DNA of 15,811 nucleotides from an uncultured Chryseolinea sp. (GTDB lineage: Bacteria; Bacteroidota; Bacteroidia; Cytophagales; Cyclobacteriaceae), in contig CAMLER010000032.1 in the NCBI GenBank assembly GCA_946478915.1, positions 1-15,811 of the forward strand, read 5' to 3'. The position numbers and the translations under genes are program-made. Shown in pieces: positions 1 to 7,520 of this stretch (position 1 is its first letter; each line of letters begins with the position of its first letter). The notes under the pieces are model-generated. The model searched no databases and had not been told where the DNA came from. It saw only the letters and a program-made list of their open reading frames with translations.

Positions 1-969
1 GACTCCGCGCGTGATATGGACAAAAGCTGAGTCACGAACGCCAGTTTCGACAACCGAATAATGCGCGCTGTCGCCTTTGACAATGATCACTTGCTTATTT
101 CGCGCTGTTGGAATAACAGACTGCGTGGGAACCATTAAAGCATTGTCATTTTTTCCCAGCTGCAAATTCACCTTTGCAAAAACGCCAGGTATTAGCTCAG
201 GATGCTTTGCATCCACCAGTGCCCTGACCTTCAATGTACGCGTATTTTGATCAACACTGTTTTCGGTTGCCAGTACCTTTGCCATATGATTGCCGCTACC
301 GCCGTCCACCTGAAAGCGGATTACATATCCAGGTGTGATTTCCTTTGCATATTTCTCCGGAATGGAAAATTCCAGTTTGAGTTTGTCGACCTGTCTTAGC
401 ACAGTAATAATGTCATTAGGGGCTATGTAGGCACCAAGGCTGACATTGCGCAATCCAACCTTGCCGGTATAAGGTGCTCTGATTTCGGTTTTTGATATTG
501 AAATTTTTGTTGATTCGATGTCCGCGCGAAGGTTTTCTACATTCAAGGCGCTCAAGTCATAGTCTTGTTGACTGATCCCCTGAATTTTTAAAAGCTCGCT
601 GCTGCGCTCCTCTGACTTTTCAGCGATCTGAAGTTGTACTTCGAGCTTTCGCAATTGTGCTTGTAGATCTTTGTCGAAAAGTTTAACAAGTAAGGTACCT
701 TTTGAAACAACCGAGCCTTCATTGATATTGAGTTGGACAATTCTTCCGCCAACCTCAGCCCGGATCTGCGTTTCCTCAAATGGAAGCAGGGAGCCAGGAA
801 CTTCTATTTTCTCACTGATCGATCGTTCCGAGACGACAAAAGCATCGACCGCAATAGGACCCTGCGACCTTCCTCCGCCGGGAGCCGGCCCCGCCTTCTT
901 CTTATCACATGAACCAATCACGAACACGGCAATCGAAATTAATCCTACACTCAGAACCGATTTATACAT
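1..969 (-). CDS. RND efflux periplasmic adaptor lipoprotein (HlyD/AcrA family), 3' end cut by window edge
   Basis: This is the membrane-fusion subunit that would bridge an inner-membrane RND pump and an outer-membrane channel. The ATG at 967-969 opens a 323-codon frame that reaches the window edge without a stop; family members are usually about 350-400 residues, so a short C-terminal piece is missing. The N-terminus has a lipoprotein signal with Cys21 in IGSC, followed by a Gly/Pro/Lys-rich linker. Next comes the lipoyl half-motif (EVGGRIVQLNINEGSVVSKG), a charged alpha-hairpin (about residues 105-155), the second lipoyl half (IRAPYTGKVGLRNVSLGAYI) and a beta-barrel domain with LVPGVFAKV-like text (LIPGVFAKVNL). 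The gene follows coaE by 54 bases, and its pump partner would lie beyond the left edge. TACGTTTA at 986-993 (minus) is one base from a -7 element. Substrate cannot be judged. Confidence 0.93.
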   Translation of the reverse strand, partial: MYKSVLSVGLISIAVFVIGSCDKKKAGPAPGGGRSQGPIAVDAFVVSERSISEKIEVPGSLLPFEETQIRAEVGGRIVQLNINEGSVVSKGTLLVKLFDKDLQAQLRKLEVQLQIAEKSEERSSELLKIQGISQQDYDLSALNVENLRADIESTKISISKTEIRAPYTGKVGLRNVSLGAYIAPNDIITVLRQVDKLKLEFSIPEKYAKEITPGYVIRFQVDGGSGNHMAKVLATENSVDQNTRTLKVRALVDAKHPELIPGVFAKVNLQLGKNDNALMVPTQSVIPTARNKQVIIVKGDSAHYSVVETGVRDSAFVHITRGV

Positions 970-1002
970 ATGGATCTATAGACATTAAACGTAACAACCT
1001 GG

Positions 1003-1017
1003 GAACCGATCCGGTTC
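1003..1017. repeat. Small inverted repeat between coaE and the RND adaptor
   Basis: GAACCG-ATC-CGGTTC is a perfect 6-bp stem with a 3-base loop in the 54-base gap after coaE. There is no T-run on the minus strand after it, so a terminator role is not supported. It could be a processing site or chance. Confidence 0.3.
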
Positions 1018-1023
1018 TGCTAA

Positions 1024-1629
1024 CTAATCATGCCCAATAGTAAATCGCTGGTGAAGCGAAACAATCTGGGGTATAAGCAGGGTGGTTTCATCATTCCGGA
1101 CCGTAAAATCAGCTCGTTTCAGTTTCTCTTCTTCAGGCATTTGATTTCGTATTATTGCCCTGACCTGATCGGCAGTGCGGTGAGGATCACGTTTGAGAAC
1201 ACGTTGAATACGCAGTGCTTCATTCGCATAAACGACAATCACCTTATCTAACGACTTATAACCGCCCGATTCGTAAAGCAATGCCGCCTCTTTCAACACA
1301 TAAGGATAACCCCTTCTTTGTTCTACCCACCGATTGAAATCATGTCCTACCCGGGGATGAACCAAAGCGTTTAGGGTTCTCAGTCGCTCTGGATCGTTGA
1401 AAACCTTTTTGCTCAGGTACTCGCGATTTAAGCCACCATCGACACTATAAGACAATACTCCGAATTCTTTCTTGATGTCAGATATGAGTATTCCATCGGT
1501 GGTCATTAATTCTTTCGCGTGGCTATCGGCATCGTAAACGGGAACACCCAGGCAACCAAAGATTTTGCAAATCAAACTTTTGCCAGAACCAATGCCGCCA
1601 GTGATGCCAATTTGAAGCGGTTTGCTCAA
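1024..1629 (-). CDS. coaE: Dephospho-CoA kinase
   Basis: CoaE phosphorylates the 3'-OH of the ribose of dephospho-CoA with ATP, the last step of coenzyme A synthesis, in the cytoplasm. The 201-residue protein has the expected family length. It begins with a Walker A loop GGIGSGKS (residues 11-18), followed by VYDADSHAKEL (the conserved DAD), LVHPRVG and the ALLYESG segment. The start must be TTG at 1627-1629: the codon before it is ATC, and the one before that is the TAG stop of the YbbR gene, in the same frame. Only three bases separate the two genes, so translation is probably coupled. No Shine-Dalgarno sequence is visible. Confidence 0.96.
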   Translation of the reverse strand: MSKPLQIGITGGIGSGKSLICKIFGCLGVPVYDADSHAKELMTTDGILISDIKKEFGVLSYSVDGGLNREYLSKKVFNDPERLRTLNALVHPRVGHDFNRWVEQRRGYPYVLKEAALLYESGGYKSLDKVIVVYANEALRIQRVLKRDPHRTADQVRAIIRNQMPEEEKLKRADFTVRNDETTLLIPQIVSLHQRFTIGHD

Positions 1630-1632
1630 GAT

Positions 1633-2592
1633 CTAAAATTTTATAAGGACGGAGTCAAGGTCAACAACGTAGGAATATTCCGGAAGTCCCACAATCACGG
1701 GCAGCAATTTCTGTTCGCCACGCTTAAAATCTTTCAAGTCCACAACTGCTCGTAGCGAGTCCGTTGAAAAGGTGCCTTGCGATGCGTCAGGAATAGCGAT
1801 TGTACAAGCAAGTTTTTTACCTCCGATAACCGGCCATGATCCTCTGGGCGGGTTCACTATTTCAAGACTGACGGAGTCTTCAATTTCAACATACCTGTCG
1901 ACATCAAAACTAACGGATACGGTAGGGGGATTTCGTTTGATAAGTTCGTCATTCAGGAACTTTACTTCGATGTCCTCTGAAAAATCATCATCTATGTTGC
2001 GTTCGGACAGTTTTATCGATAAAAATTCCGGCAAGCTGTTAATCAATCTCTCCGGACCTTCGATGAAAACAGAATCGGGAGTGATCTCGACGTCGCTTAC
2101 ACGTCCGAAACCATTCCTAAAAACTAAACCTGGAATATCCATCCCTAATTTAATCCACCTGCTTGCTTTCGATTCGATAGCAACGTGTAAGGTATCCGTC
2201 AAGACGTAATTAATATCAAAGCCTTCCGGTTCGTTTGCCACCAACGCCGGCACGGTACTTCCAACAATCTTTCTAACTTCCGTAGGCTGGGGCAACGGTA
2301 CCACTAGAGGTGGCATTCTCAGGCCCGCGCTACGCCTGAATAGATTCCATCCGAGGCCCGTGACATTAAATCGAATCGATTGCGGTAGCGGACGTACTGC
2401 AATGTATTTTTCCTCGTCGTAATCGAACTGAAGAGGAAGGTTAATGTTTGTCGTGTAATTCTTATTAAGTGCGTTAAACACCCAGAACACTGTAGCGGCA
2501 AAGACGCACAAAGCTACTGCTCGCCAATTCCTCCGGTTGAATCTGAGGAGACCGAAAATGGATTGGATAAAACGCATAGCATTTCGGCTCAT
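1633..2592 (-). CDS. YbbR-like domain protein (CdaR-like), membrane anchored
   Basis: The 319-residue protein has one N-terminal membrane segment (about residues 25-42, ending FWVFNALNK) and then a long, beta-rich extracytoplasmic region. That region carries YbbR-type repeats, seen in stretches such as RFNVTGLGWNLF and VEITPDSVFIEGPERLI. In Firmicutes the YbbR protein CdaR regulates the diadenylate cyclase CdaA; in Bacteroidota the gene instead sits between yajC and coaE, as here, and its role is not settled. No cyclase gene is present in the window. It starts with ATG 15 bases after yajC; Met6 is an alternative start. Its stop is three bases from the coaE start, so yajC-ybbR-coaE is probably one transcript. 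Confidence 0.88.
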   Translation of the reverse strand: MSRNAMRFIQSIFGLLRFNRRNWRAVALCVFAATVFWVFNALNKNYTTNINLPLQFDYDEEKYIAVRPLPQSIRFNVTGLGWNLFRRSAGLRMPPLVVPLPQPTEVRKIVGSTVPALVANEPEGFDINYVLTDTLHVAIESKASRWIKLGMDIPGLVFRNGFGRVSDVEITPDSVFIEGPERLINSLPEFLSIKLSERNIDDDFSEDIEVKFLNDELIKRNPPTVSVSFDVDRYVEIEDSVSLEIVNPPRGSWPVIGGKKLACTIAIPDASQGTFSTDSLRAVVDLKDFKRGEQKLLPVIVGLPEYSYVVDLDSVLIKF

Positions 2593-2607
2593 CAGCGAAA
2601 AAGTCCA

Positions 2608-2913
2608 TTACTTTTTGTTAGCCGCTTTCGTCGCCTCAAGAGAGATTGCCGACTTATTGAAGCGAATTCTTCCACCTTTTTCTACTTCAAGAATAAATGT
2701 GTCCCCATCGAGTTCAGCGACATAACCATGAGCCCCACCAATGGTGATAACATAATCTCCCTTTTTAACTTCTTCGATAAATTTCTTTTGTTCCTTGGCT
2801 TTCTTCTGCTGTGGTCGGATCATGAAGAAATAAAATACGAGAATGATCCCACCAAAAATCACATATTGAAAAATGGGGGATTGTTGTTGTGCTTGAAGCA
2901 AAATGCCGTGCAT
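2608..2913 (-). CDS. yajC: Preprotein translocase subunit YajC
   Basis: YajC is the small accessory membrane protein of the SecDF-YajC complex, which assists Sec-dependent export. The 101-residue product has the usual size. It has a single membrane segment (about residues 16-31) followed by the hallmark FFMIRPQQKKAKEQKK, then the small beta domain with GDYVITIGGAHGYV. The start is ATG at 2911-2913. It has its own promoter-like sequence (TAACTTTG, 2934-2941) right after a terminator that closes the upstream transcription unit. It is the first gene of a yajC-ybbR-coaE unit. Confidence 0.96.
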   Translation of the reverse strand: MHGILLQAQQQSPIFQYVIFGGIILVFYFFMIRPQQKKAKEQKKFIEEVKKGDYVITIGGAHGYVAELDGDTFILEVEKGGRIRFNKSAISLEATKAANKK

Positions 2914-2933
2914 AGATTTAGATTTTGAGAGGT

Positions 2934-2965
2934 CAAAGTTATCTCAATTAAAACAAACATCCCAA
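2934..2965 (-). promoter_or_regulatory. Predicted yajC promoter (Bacteroidota sigma-ABfr type)
   Basis: On the minus strand TTG (2965-2963), a 21-base spacer and TAACTTTG (2941-2934) match the Bacteroidota consensus TTG-N(17-23)-TAnnTTTG. A start site about 7 bases on would leave a leader of roughly 14 bases before the yajC ATG. The -33 TTG lies inside the downstream arm of the preceding terminator hairpin. Confidence 0.65.
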
Positions 2966-2990
2966 TCTACCTTGCAGCGGATTGGGATGT
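2946..2990 (-). terminator. Rho-independent terminator after the DUF1573 gene
   Basis: A perfect 11-bp stem (ACATCCCAATC at 2957-2967 and GATTGGGATGT at 2980-2990) encloses a 12-base loop. On the minus strand it is followed by TTGTTTTAATT, a T-rich tail. It begins 19 bases after the DUF1573 stop codon, so it should end the transcript coming from nusB/ytxH/DUF1573. Confidence 0.8.
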
Positions 2991-3008
2991 GACCTCTAAA
3001 ATCTAATT

Positions 3009-3554
3009 CTATTTCTTAACAGGCCCTTCGGAAGCGTCTGCCTTTGGCATCACCATAGCCTTAAATCGAAGCACTGTTTGCTTCGGCCAGGTATTGGCCG
3101 TCACTGTAATAGTCTTGTTTTGGGCATTAGGCTTACCATTCGTATCAAACTTGGCTTTTACGAACCCGCTTCCTCCCACGGGTATAGGATCCTTTGTCCA
3201 GTCAGGTACAGTACAGCCGCATGATGGCTGGGCGCTTTGAATGATAAGTGGCGCCTCTCCGGTATTTTTGAAAGTGTAAGTGTGTTCTACAACTTCTCCT
3301 TCGTTAACCGTACCAAAGTCATACTCTACCGTCGCGAACTCAGCAACAGGGAGTGGGCCGTCGGGTTTTGTTTCTGCCACCGGTGCCGCGGGAGTTGCTG
3401 TGTTGGTAGCATCCGGAGTTTTCTTGCCTTCAAGCTCTGCAAGACGACTCTCCAGCTGTGCGATTTTTTTCTCTGCGTCACGATCTTTGCAAGCCGTAGC
3501 TGCCACAATCAACAGGCAAAAAATTGCAAAGGATCTCAAAACGTTTTGTGCCAT
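3009..3554 (-). CDS. DUF1573-domain lipoprotein
   Basis: The 181-residue protein has a lipoprotein signal (Cys22 in ATAC), a short Lpp-like coiled coil (about 27-45, IAQLESRLAELEGKK), an Ala/Pro/Thr linker (about 46-70), and then a DUF1573 domain. That domain is recognisable from YDFGTVNEGEVVEHTYTFKN, the PSCGCTVPDW motif and the final TVTANT...LRFKAMV strands. DUF1573 proteins are immunoglobulin/ASPM-like exported proteins, common in Bacteroidota, with no established biochemical role. The gene lies 30 bases after ytxH and is followed by a strong terminator, so it is probably the last gene of a nusB-ytxH-DUF1573 unit. The two nearby Cys residues in SCGC could bind metal or form a disulfide; this is inference. 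Confidence 0.88.
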   Translation of the reverse strand: MAQNVLRSFAIFCLLIVAATACKDRDAEKKIAQLESRLAELEGKKTPDATNTATPAAPVAETKPDGPLPVAEFATVEYDFGTVNEGEVVEHTYTFKNTGEAPLIIQSAQPSCGCTVPDWTKDPIPVGGSGFVKAKFDTNGKPNAQNKTITVTANTWPKQTVLRFKAMVMPKADASEGPVKK

Positions 3555-3584
3555 AAAAATACCATTTAGGTTTAAGTTAAAGTA

Positions 3585-3893
3585 CTAACCTTTTTTGCCG
3601 CGAATCTGTTCCAACAGGTCGTCGACATCTTCCAACAATCGCTCAGCCTTGTTCTTTGCCTCGTCAACAACCTTCTGGCCCTGCGATTTAGCTTCGCTCG
3701 TGAGCGGCGTTTCTTTTCCAGAAACAAAATCATCAATCAGATTTTCCAACATCTTCCGATATTTGTCTAACTGAAAAGACAATTTCTCACGGGTATGTGT
3801 GCCCTTTTCGGGAGCATATAATATTCCCAGTACAGCGCCTGCTGCGGCCCCGAAAAGGAAGGCCAACATTGCATTTCCGCTTTTCTTGCTCAT
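3585..3893 (-). CDS. YtxH-domain (gas-vesicle GvpP-like) small membrane protein
   Basis: The 102-residue protein starts with a glycine/alanine-rich hydrophobic segment (about residues 8-28, FLFGAAAGAVLGILYAPEKG). A highly charged, Lys/Glu-rich helical tail follows, with DKYRKMLENLIDDF and a repeat-like heptad pattern ending LLEQIRGKKG. This is the typical YtxH domain layout: one small membrane helix whose GxxxG-like spacing allows packing, plus an amphipathic coiled coil. YtxH proteins are stress-associated in Bacillus; the function here is unknown. The gene sits between nusB and DUF1573, an arrangement I recall from other Cytophagales. No exact -7 element was found in the 160 bases upstream. 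Confidence 0.85.
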   Translation of the reverse strand: MSKKSGNAMLAFLFGAAAGAVLGILYAPEKGTHTREKLSFQLDKYRKMLENLIDDFVSGKETPLTSEAKSQGQKVVDEAKNKAERLLEDVDDLLEQIRGKKG

Positions 3894-4053
3894 AAACTTT
3901 TAAAATTAATTACAGTCTGATTGCAAATTCAAAATTTTAACAATTTTTAACAAATCATGTAAGGATGTACGCCATTCTGCTCTTTTATATCATGATTTCC
4001 GGGGATAAGCAACCAACGGTCTTACAAAAGCTTTCTCTAAAACTTATCATTTG

Positions 4054-5193
4054 CTATTTGTTATCGATTAGTCCTCTTCCACTCTTCTTCATGTCTCCGG
4101 TATTTTTTAGCTCCTTAGCGATCACATCCAGGATTCCATTTATGAATTGCCTGCTCTTCGGCGTGCTGTAGTTTTTTGCCAGCTCGATGTACTCATTGAT
4201 GGAAACTTTGACAGGAATGTTTGGGAACATGATCAATTCAGCAATGGCCATTTCCAAAATGATACGGTCTGTTAACGGAAGTCGGTCAACTTCCCAATTG
4301 CGCGTATTATTGGCGATCAGCATGGTATACTTTGATTCCAATTCTGACCCCTTTTTGTACAATCTCTCAATAAAATCCTGATCGTCATCCCAATTGATCG
4401 AAAGAGTATGTAAGGTTAGCTGCGCTTTTGCTCCAGGATCATAAGATTTGACGGTTTTTTCTACAAGCCCCTTAACTATCTCCTTATCCTCTGCCCAGCG
4501 CTGGACCTCTTCTTCGAAATATTCATTGATCGGTGTCTTGCCCAGAATAATCTTCTTGAAAAGGTGATTCGCAAATCGTTTCTGATCGTCGAGAGATGGA
4601 TTCTTTTTGTCGAGGTAATGAAGATATTCTGAATCTTGTCTGATAACGTCTCTAAACCATACCCTTACACGGTCCATCTTGCCCGACCAGTGCTTTCCGA
4701 TCCTTTGTATTTCTTTTTTTAGTTCGGTGCTATCACCAAGACCTTTGATCCAGCTGTTGTTGACAAAATTCTTATGACTGACTTTTTTGTCAGCTTCAGC
4801 CAATTGATGAAATTCAATGGCAAGTGAAAGCACAGCAATGTAGCGCTCGTATATTTTCTCAACGTCACTTACCAAATGTTTACCGAAGTATGCCGCATCC
4901 TTCTTGCTCTGATTGTAATAGAATAGCAATGAATCATTAACGACTTTCTTTATTTTGATATCATCATGATCGATGGATTTTTCATTGCCAGCAAAAGCCT
5001 GCTTAAAAAGTTTCAGCGCTTCTTTCCTTTGAGCTGAGAGTTCCGCTTTATCCTGGACCTCCATTGAATTCAAATCCGGCGAAAGCGTTTCCGCTATTTT
5101 CTCCAAACACAGTTCATAGTTTGCATCTTTGCTCTGCTGGAGAGCAAACAGGCTTTGCATGACTTTTATCCGTAAGCTTCTTCTGTTAAGCAT
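4054..5193 (-). CDS. nusB: Transcription antitermination factor NusB, long Bacteroidota form
   Basis: NusB binds boxA RNA with S10 (NusE) and supports antitermination, chiefly on rRNA operons. This protein has 379 residues, against about 140 in E. coli. The opening MLNRRSLRIKVMQSLFALQ matches the NusB N-terminal helix. The conserved C-terminal NusB core is at about residues 290-370, with LTDRIILEMAIAELIMFP, PVKVSINEYIELAKNYS and the SRQFINGILD signature. The long charged helical stretch between them (about 40-250) is the Bacteroidota-type insertion, of unknown role. The start is ATG at 5191-5193, 19 bases or so after the predicted transcription start. The C-terminal tail is short and basic. 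Confidence 0.93.
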   Translation of the reverse strand: MLNRRSLRIKVMQSLFALQQSKDANYELCLEKIAETLSPDLNSMEVQDKAELSAQRKEALKLFKQAFAGNEKSIDHDDIKIKKVVNDSLLFYYNQSKKDAAYFGKHLVSDVEKIYERYIAVLSLAIEFHQLAEADKKVSHKNFVNNSWIKGLGDSTELKKEIQRIGKHWSGKMDRVRVWFRDVIRQDSEYLHYLDKKNPSLDDQKRFANHLFKKIILGKTPINEYFEEEVQRWAEDKEIVKGLVEKTVKSYDPGAKAQLTLHTLSINWDDDQDFIERLYKKGSELESKYTMLIANNTRNWEVDRLPLTDRIILEMAIAELIMFPNIPVKVSINEYIELAKNYSTPKSRQFINGILDVIAKELKNTGDMKKSGRGLIDNK

Positions 5194-5218
5194 GATAAAG
5201 AACTTCTTTAATAGGCAA

Positions 5219-5250
5219 CAAAAATAGAATATCCGCCCCTGGTTTCACAA
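5219..5250 (-). promoter_or_regulatory. Predicted nusB promoter
   Basis: On the minus strand TTG (5250-5248), 21 bases and TATTTTTG (5226-5219) match TTG-N(17-23)-TAnnTTTG. It lies 26 bases upstream of the nusB ATG, in the 89-base gap after the YrdC-family gene, which suggests that nusB can be transcribed on its own. Confidence 0.65.
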
Positions 5251-5282
5251 TTCAAGGATAAATAGTTCTCGGGCGCACGCCC

Positions 5283-5912
5283 TCATACAAACTGCTCTAC
5301 ACTTCCCATTCCTTCACGAACAATAACGATCTGCCCATCTGTACAATCGATAACACTGGAGGGAATGTTGTTGCCAGCTCCACCATCTATAACAAGGTCG
5401 ACGGAATTCTTAAAGTCTTCATAGATTTCCTCGGGATCTGTAGTATACTCCTTGATTACATCATCATCTTTTATGGAAGATGTGATCAATGGATTTCCGA
5501 GAAGCTGTACTATCGCCCTGGGTATTGCATGATCCGGTATCCGAACACCTACAGTTTTCTTATTGACGTTTAATATGCGCGGCACTTTCGCGCTGGATTC
5601 AAGGATGAACGTGTATGGACCCGGAAGACACTTCTTCAGGATCTTGAAAACTGGTGTTTCGATGCGCTTCACAAACTCGGAAATCTGTGCAAGGTCAGTG
5701 CATATGAAGGACAAATCAAGTTTCTGTGGTTTGATATTCATCACGTGGCAAAGTCTTTCAATTGATTTCCGATTCATAAGATCGCAACCGATACCATAGA
5801 TCGTATCCGTTGGATAAATTATGATACCACCATTCCTTAGAACGTCGACAGCCCGTTGAACTTTTCTCCCTTCTGGATTAATAGGATGTATTTTAAGGAA
5901 TTCCGCACTCAT
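5283..5912 (-). CDS. YrdC/Sua5/YciO-family threonylcarbamoyl-AMP synthase homologue
   Basis: TsaC/Sua5 enzymes condense threonine, bicarbonate and ATP into threonylcarbamoyl-AMP for the t6A37 modification of ANN-decoding tRNAs. The 209-residue product has the YrdC fold: the nucleotide-site motif [15 protein letters not shown] (about 29-44), [10 protein letters not shown] (about 95-104) and VGVRIPDH (about 121-128). Length and features fit the shorter YciO-like branch. Where TsaC has K-x-R and S-x-N, this protein reads KPQKLDLSF and [10 protein letters not shown], so the usual SxN pair is not obvious. It may therefore be a YciO paralogue rather than the main t6A enzyme. Start ATG at 5910-5912; it is divergent from mltG across a 150-base gap. 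No exact -7 element was seen for it. Confidence 0.85.
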   Translation of the reverse strand: MSAEFLKIHPINPEGRKVQRAVDVLRNGGIIIYPTDTIYGIGCDLMNRKSIERLCHVMNIKPQKLDLSFICTDLAQISEFVKRIETPVFKILKKCLPGPYTFILESSAKVPRILNVNKKTVGVRIPDHAIPRAIVQLLGNPLITSSIKDDDVIKEYTTDPEEIYEDFKNSVDLVIDGGAGNNIPSSVIDCTDGQIVIVREGMGSVEQFV

Positions 5913-6038
5913 AGCTTACGTTATCAAATGAATTAATACAACAAAAAACGCCTGTCACGGGTTACTGTTGAGCAATTGTGAAATAAACTTAAAATTTTTG
6001 CCATCCTGGAGCAAAATGTCTAACTGGCTTTGTTTTAC

Positions 6039-6046
6039 TATTTTTG
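6039..6046 (+). promoter_or_regulatory. Predicted -7 element of the mltG promoter
   Basis: TATTTTTG fits TAnnTTTG and ends 16 bases before the ATG at 6063. No TTG at suitable spacing upstream was found, so only the -7 element is supported. A start site near 6053 favours the ATG at 6063 over the in-frame GTG at 6057. Confidence 0.5.
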
Positions 6047-6062
6047 AAGACTATTTGTGTCT

Positions 6063-7112
6063 ATGAAATTTAATAAACGTCTGATCTTATTCCTGATCAT
6101 TTCTGTATTAGGTATCTCATTTGCTTTCTATGCCTATCAGGTCGTCTACACGCCAAATATATTGGTAGACCAGGACGACAGGCTCCTCATTATTAAAGAA
6201 GGTCACGGCTTTGCCGATGTTCAACGCGAATTGCATGATGGAAACTATGTTCGGGATTTGATGTCCTTCAGTTTTCTTGCAAAGCTGATGAATTATGATG
6301 AGCGAATAAAACCCGGAAGATATTTGCTGAAACGTAACATGAGCAACCGCGAAGCTGTACAATTGCTAAGATCTGGCACACAGGAGCCTGTCAATGTAAC
6401 CTTCAATAATGTCCGTCTCATCCCGGAGCTTGCTGAAAAAATGACGCGCAACCTTGGTATGACGCCGGAAGAACTTGAAGCAGCGGTTATCAAGTTCGCC
6501 ATGTCTAATTCTTATGGATTCAATAAGGATAATATTATGACGATGTTTATTCCGAATACCTATAAGGTATACTACGATATAACTCCCGACGCTCTTGTAA
6601 AGAGAATGTATCAGGAATACGATAAGTTCTGGACTGAAGAGCGAAAGGCAAAAGCAAAAAAAATTGGCTTGACACCCATTGAAGTTTCGATTCTCGCGTC
6701 CATCGTTCAGGCAGAGACAATTGACGGAGATGAAGCACCAACTATTGCCGGGCTTTATCTCAATCGCCTTAAACAGTCTATTCCCTTGCAGGCTGACCCC
6801 ACATTAAAATTTGCAGTCGGTGACTTCAGTCTAAAACGGATTCTTAATGTTCATAAAGAAGTCGATTCGCCCTACAATACTTATCTCTATGCCGGTTTAC
6901 CACCCGGACCTATCAATATGCCCGAAATAAATTCCCTGGAAGCTGTACTTGATTATTTTCCCAGCGACTATCTGTACATGTGCGCCAAAGAAGATTTTTC
7001 TGGTAAGCATAACTTTACCAGCGATTATCAGGAGCATATGAACAATGCTATCCGATATCAAAGAGCACTTACCATCGAGCAACGAAAAGGTGCTGCACTA
7101 AAAAGACGTTGA
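6063..7112 (+). CDS. mltG: Endolytic murein transglycosylase MltG (YceG family)
   Basis: MltG cleaves nascent glycan strands inside the chain at the inner membrane and is thought to set glycan length by terminating polymerisation. From the ATG the protein has 349 residues. It has one N-terminal membrane helix (about 7-25), a LysM-like segment (about 40-100, with IKPGRYLLKRNMSNREAVQLL) and the YceG catalytic domain. The domain motifs FIPNTYKVYYD, ILASIVQAET, GLYLNRLKQSIPLQADPTLKFA and SPYNTYLYAGLPPGPI are all present. The Glu in VQAET is residue 218 and is the likely catalytic acid. An in-frame GTG at 6057 is an alternative start. The stop is one base before the thioesterase ATG, so the two are probably cotranscribed. 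The C-terminus is basic. Confidence 0.96.
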   Translation: MKFNKRLILFLIISVLGISFAFYAYQVVYTPNILVDQDDRLLIIKEGHGFADVQRELHDGNYVRDLMSFSFLAKLMNYDERIKPGRYLLKRNMSNREAVQLLRSGTQEPVNVTFNNVRLIPELAEKMTRNLGMTPEELEAAVIKFAMSNSYGFNKDNIMTMFIPNTYKVYYDITPDALVKRMYQEYDKFWTEERKAKAKKIGLTPIEVSILASIVQAETIDGDEAPTIAGLYLNRLKQSIPLQADPTLKFAVGDFSLKRILNVHKEVDSPYNTYLYAGLPPGPINMPEINSLEAVLDYFPSDYLYMCAKEDFSGKHNFTSDYQEHMNNAIRYQRALTIEQRKGAALKRR

Positions 7113-7113
7113 A

Positions 7114-7520
7114 ATGTACACTTCAGAAACAACGGTACGGGTACGCTATGGAGAAACGGATCAAATGGGCTATGTGTATTATGGCTTCTACGCTATGTAC
7201 TACGAAGTCGCGCGCGTGGAAAGCCTGCGAAAGCTGGGCCTAACTACAAATACCATGAAACCCAGGGTATCATTATGCCGGTGCTTGAAAACAAATCAAA
7301 ATATATCGCGCCGGCCTATTATGACGATCTGCTTCGTATTGTTTGTGTTGTCCGCGAAAGGCCAGGCGTCAGGATACGATTTAATTATGAAATTTTTAAT
7401 GAAGAAAATAAACTAATACACGTCGGAGAAACGCTGTTGGTTTTTGTGGACAGGCGAACCTCCAAGCCATGCCCTCTGCCCCAAGCCATGGAAAAAGTAC
7501 TGGAGCCATTTTTTAAATGA
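7114..7520 (+). pseudogene. Hotdog acyl-CoA thioesterase (YbgC/FadM family), disrupted by a one-base frameshift
   Basis: This family hydrolyses acyl-CoA thioesters as small hotdog-fold proteins of about 130-150 residues. Frame one from ATG 7114 gives the N-terminal motif RYGETDQMGYVYYGFYAMYY (catalytic Asp in ETDQMG) up to ESLRKLGLT near 7245. The family sequence then continues in another frame as YKYHETQGIIMPVLENKSKY and on to LEPFFK, with the stop at 7518-7520. One base is missing at about 7243-7245 (CTA AC- TAC). Restoring it yields a normal 135-residue protein. As it stands, frame one ends at 7416 in unrelated sequence. The restored stop overlaps the next gene's ATG by the classic ATGA, which suggests the gene was intact recently or that the base is a sequencing error. 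Confidence 0.88.

Noticed and set aside
671..988. Plus-strand frame of 105 codons
   Set aside because: It is antisense to the clearly recognisable adaptor lipoprotein N-terminus.
3965..4171. Plus-strand frame of 68 codons in the nusB-ytxH gap
   Set aside because: More than half overlaps the nusB 3' end antisense, and its hydrophobic composition comes from AT-rich sequence; no supporting signal.
7240..7250. Programmed ribosomal frameshift in the thioesterase
   Set aside because: The CTAACTACAAA sequence has no slippery X-XXY-YYZ heptamer and no clear downstream stem.
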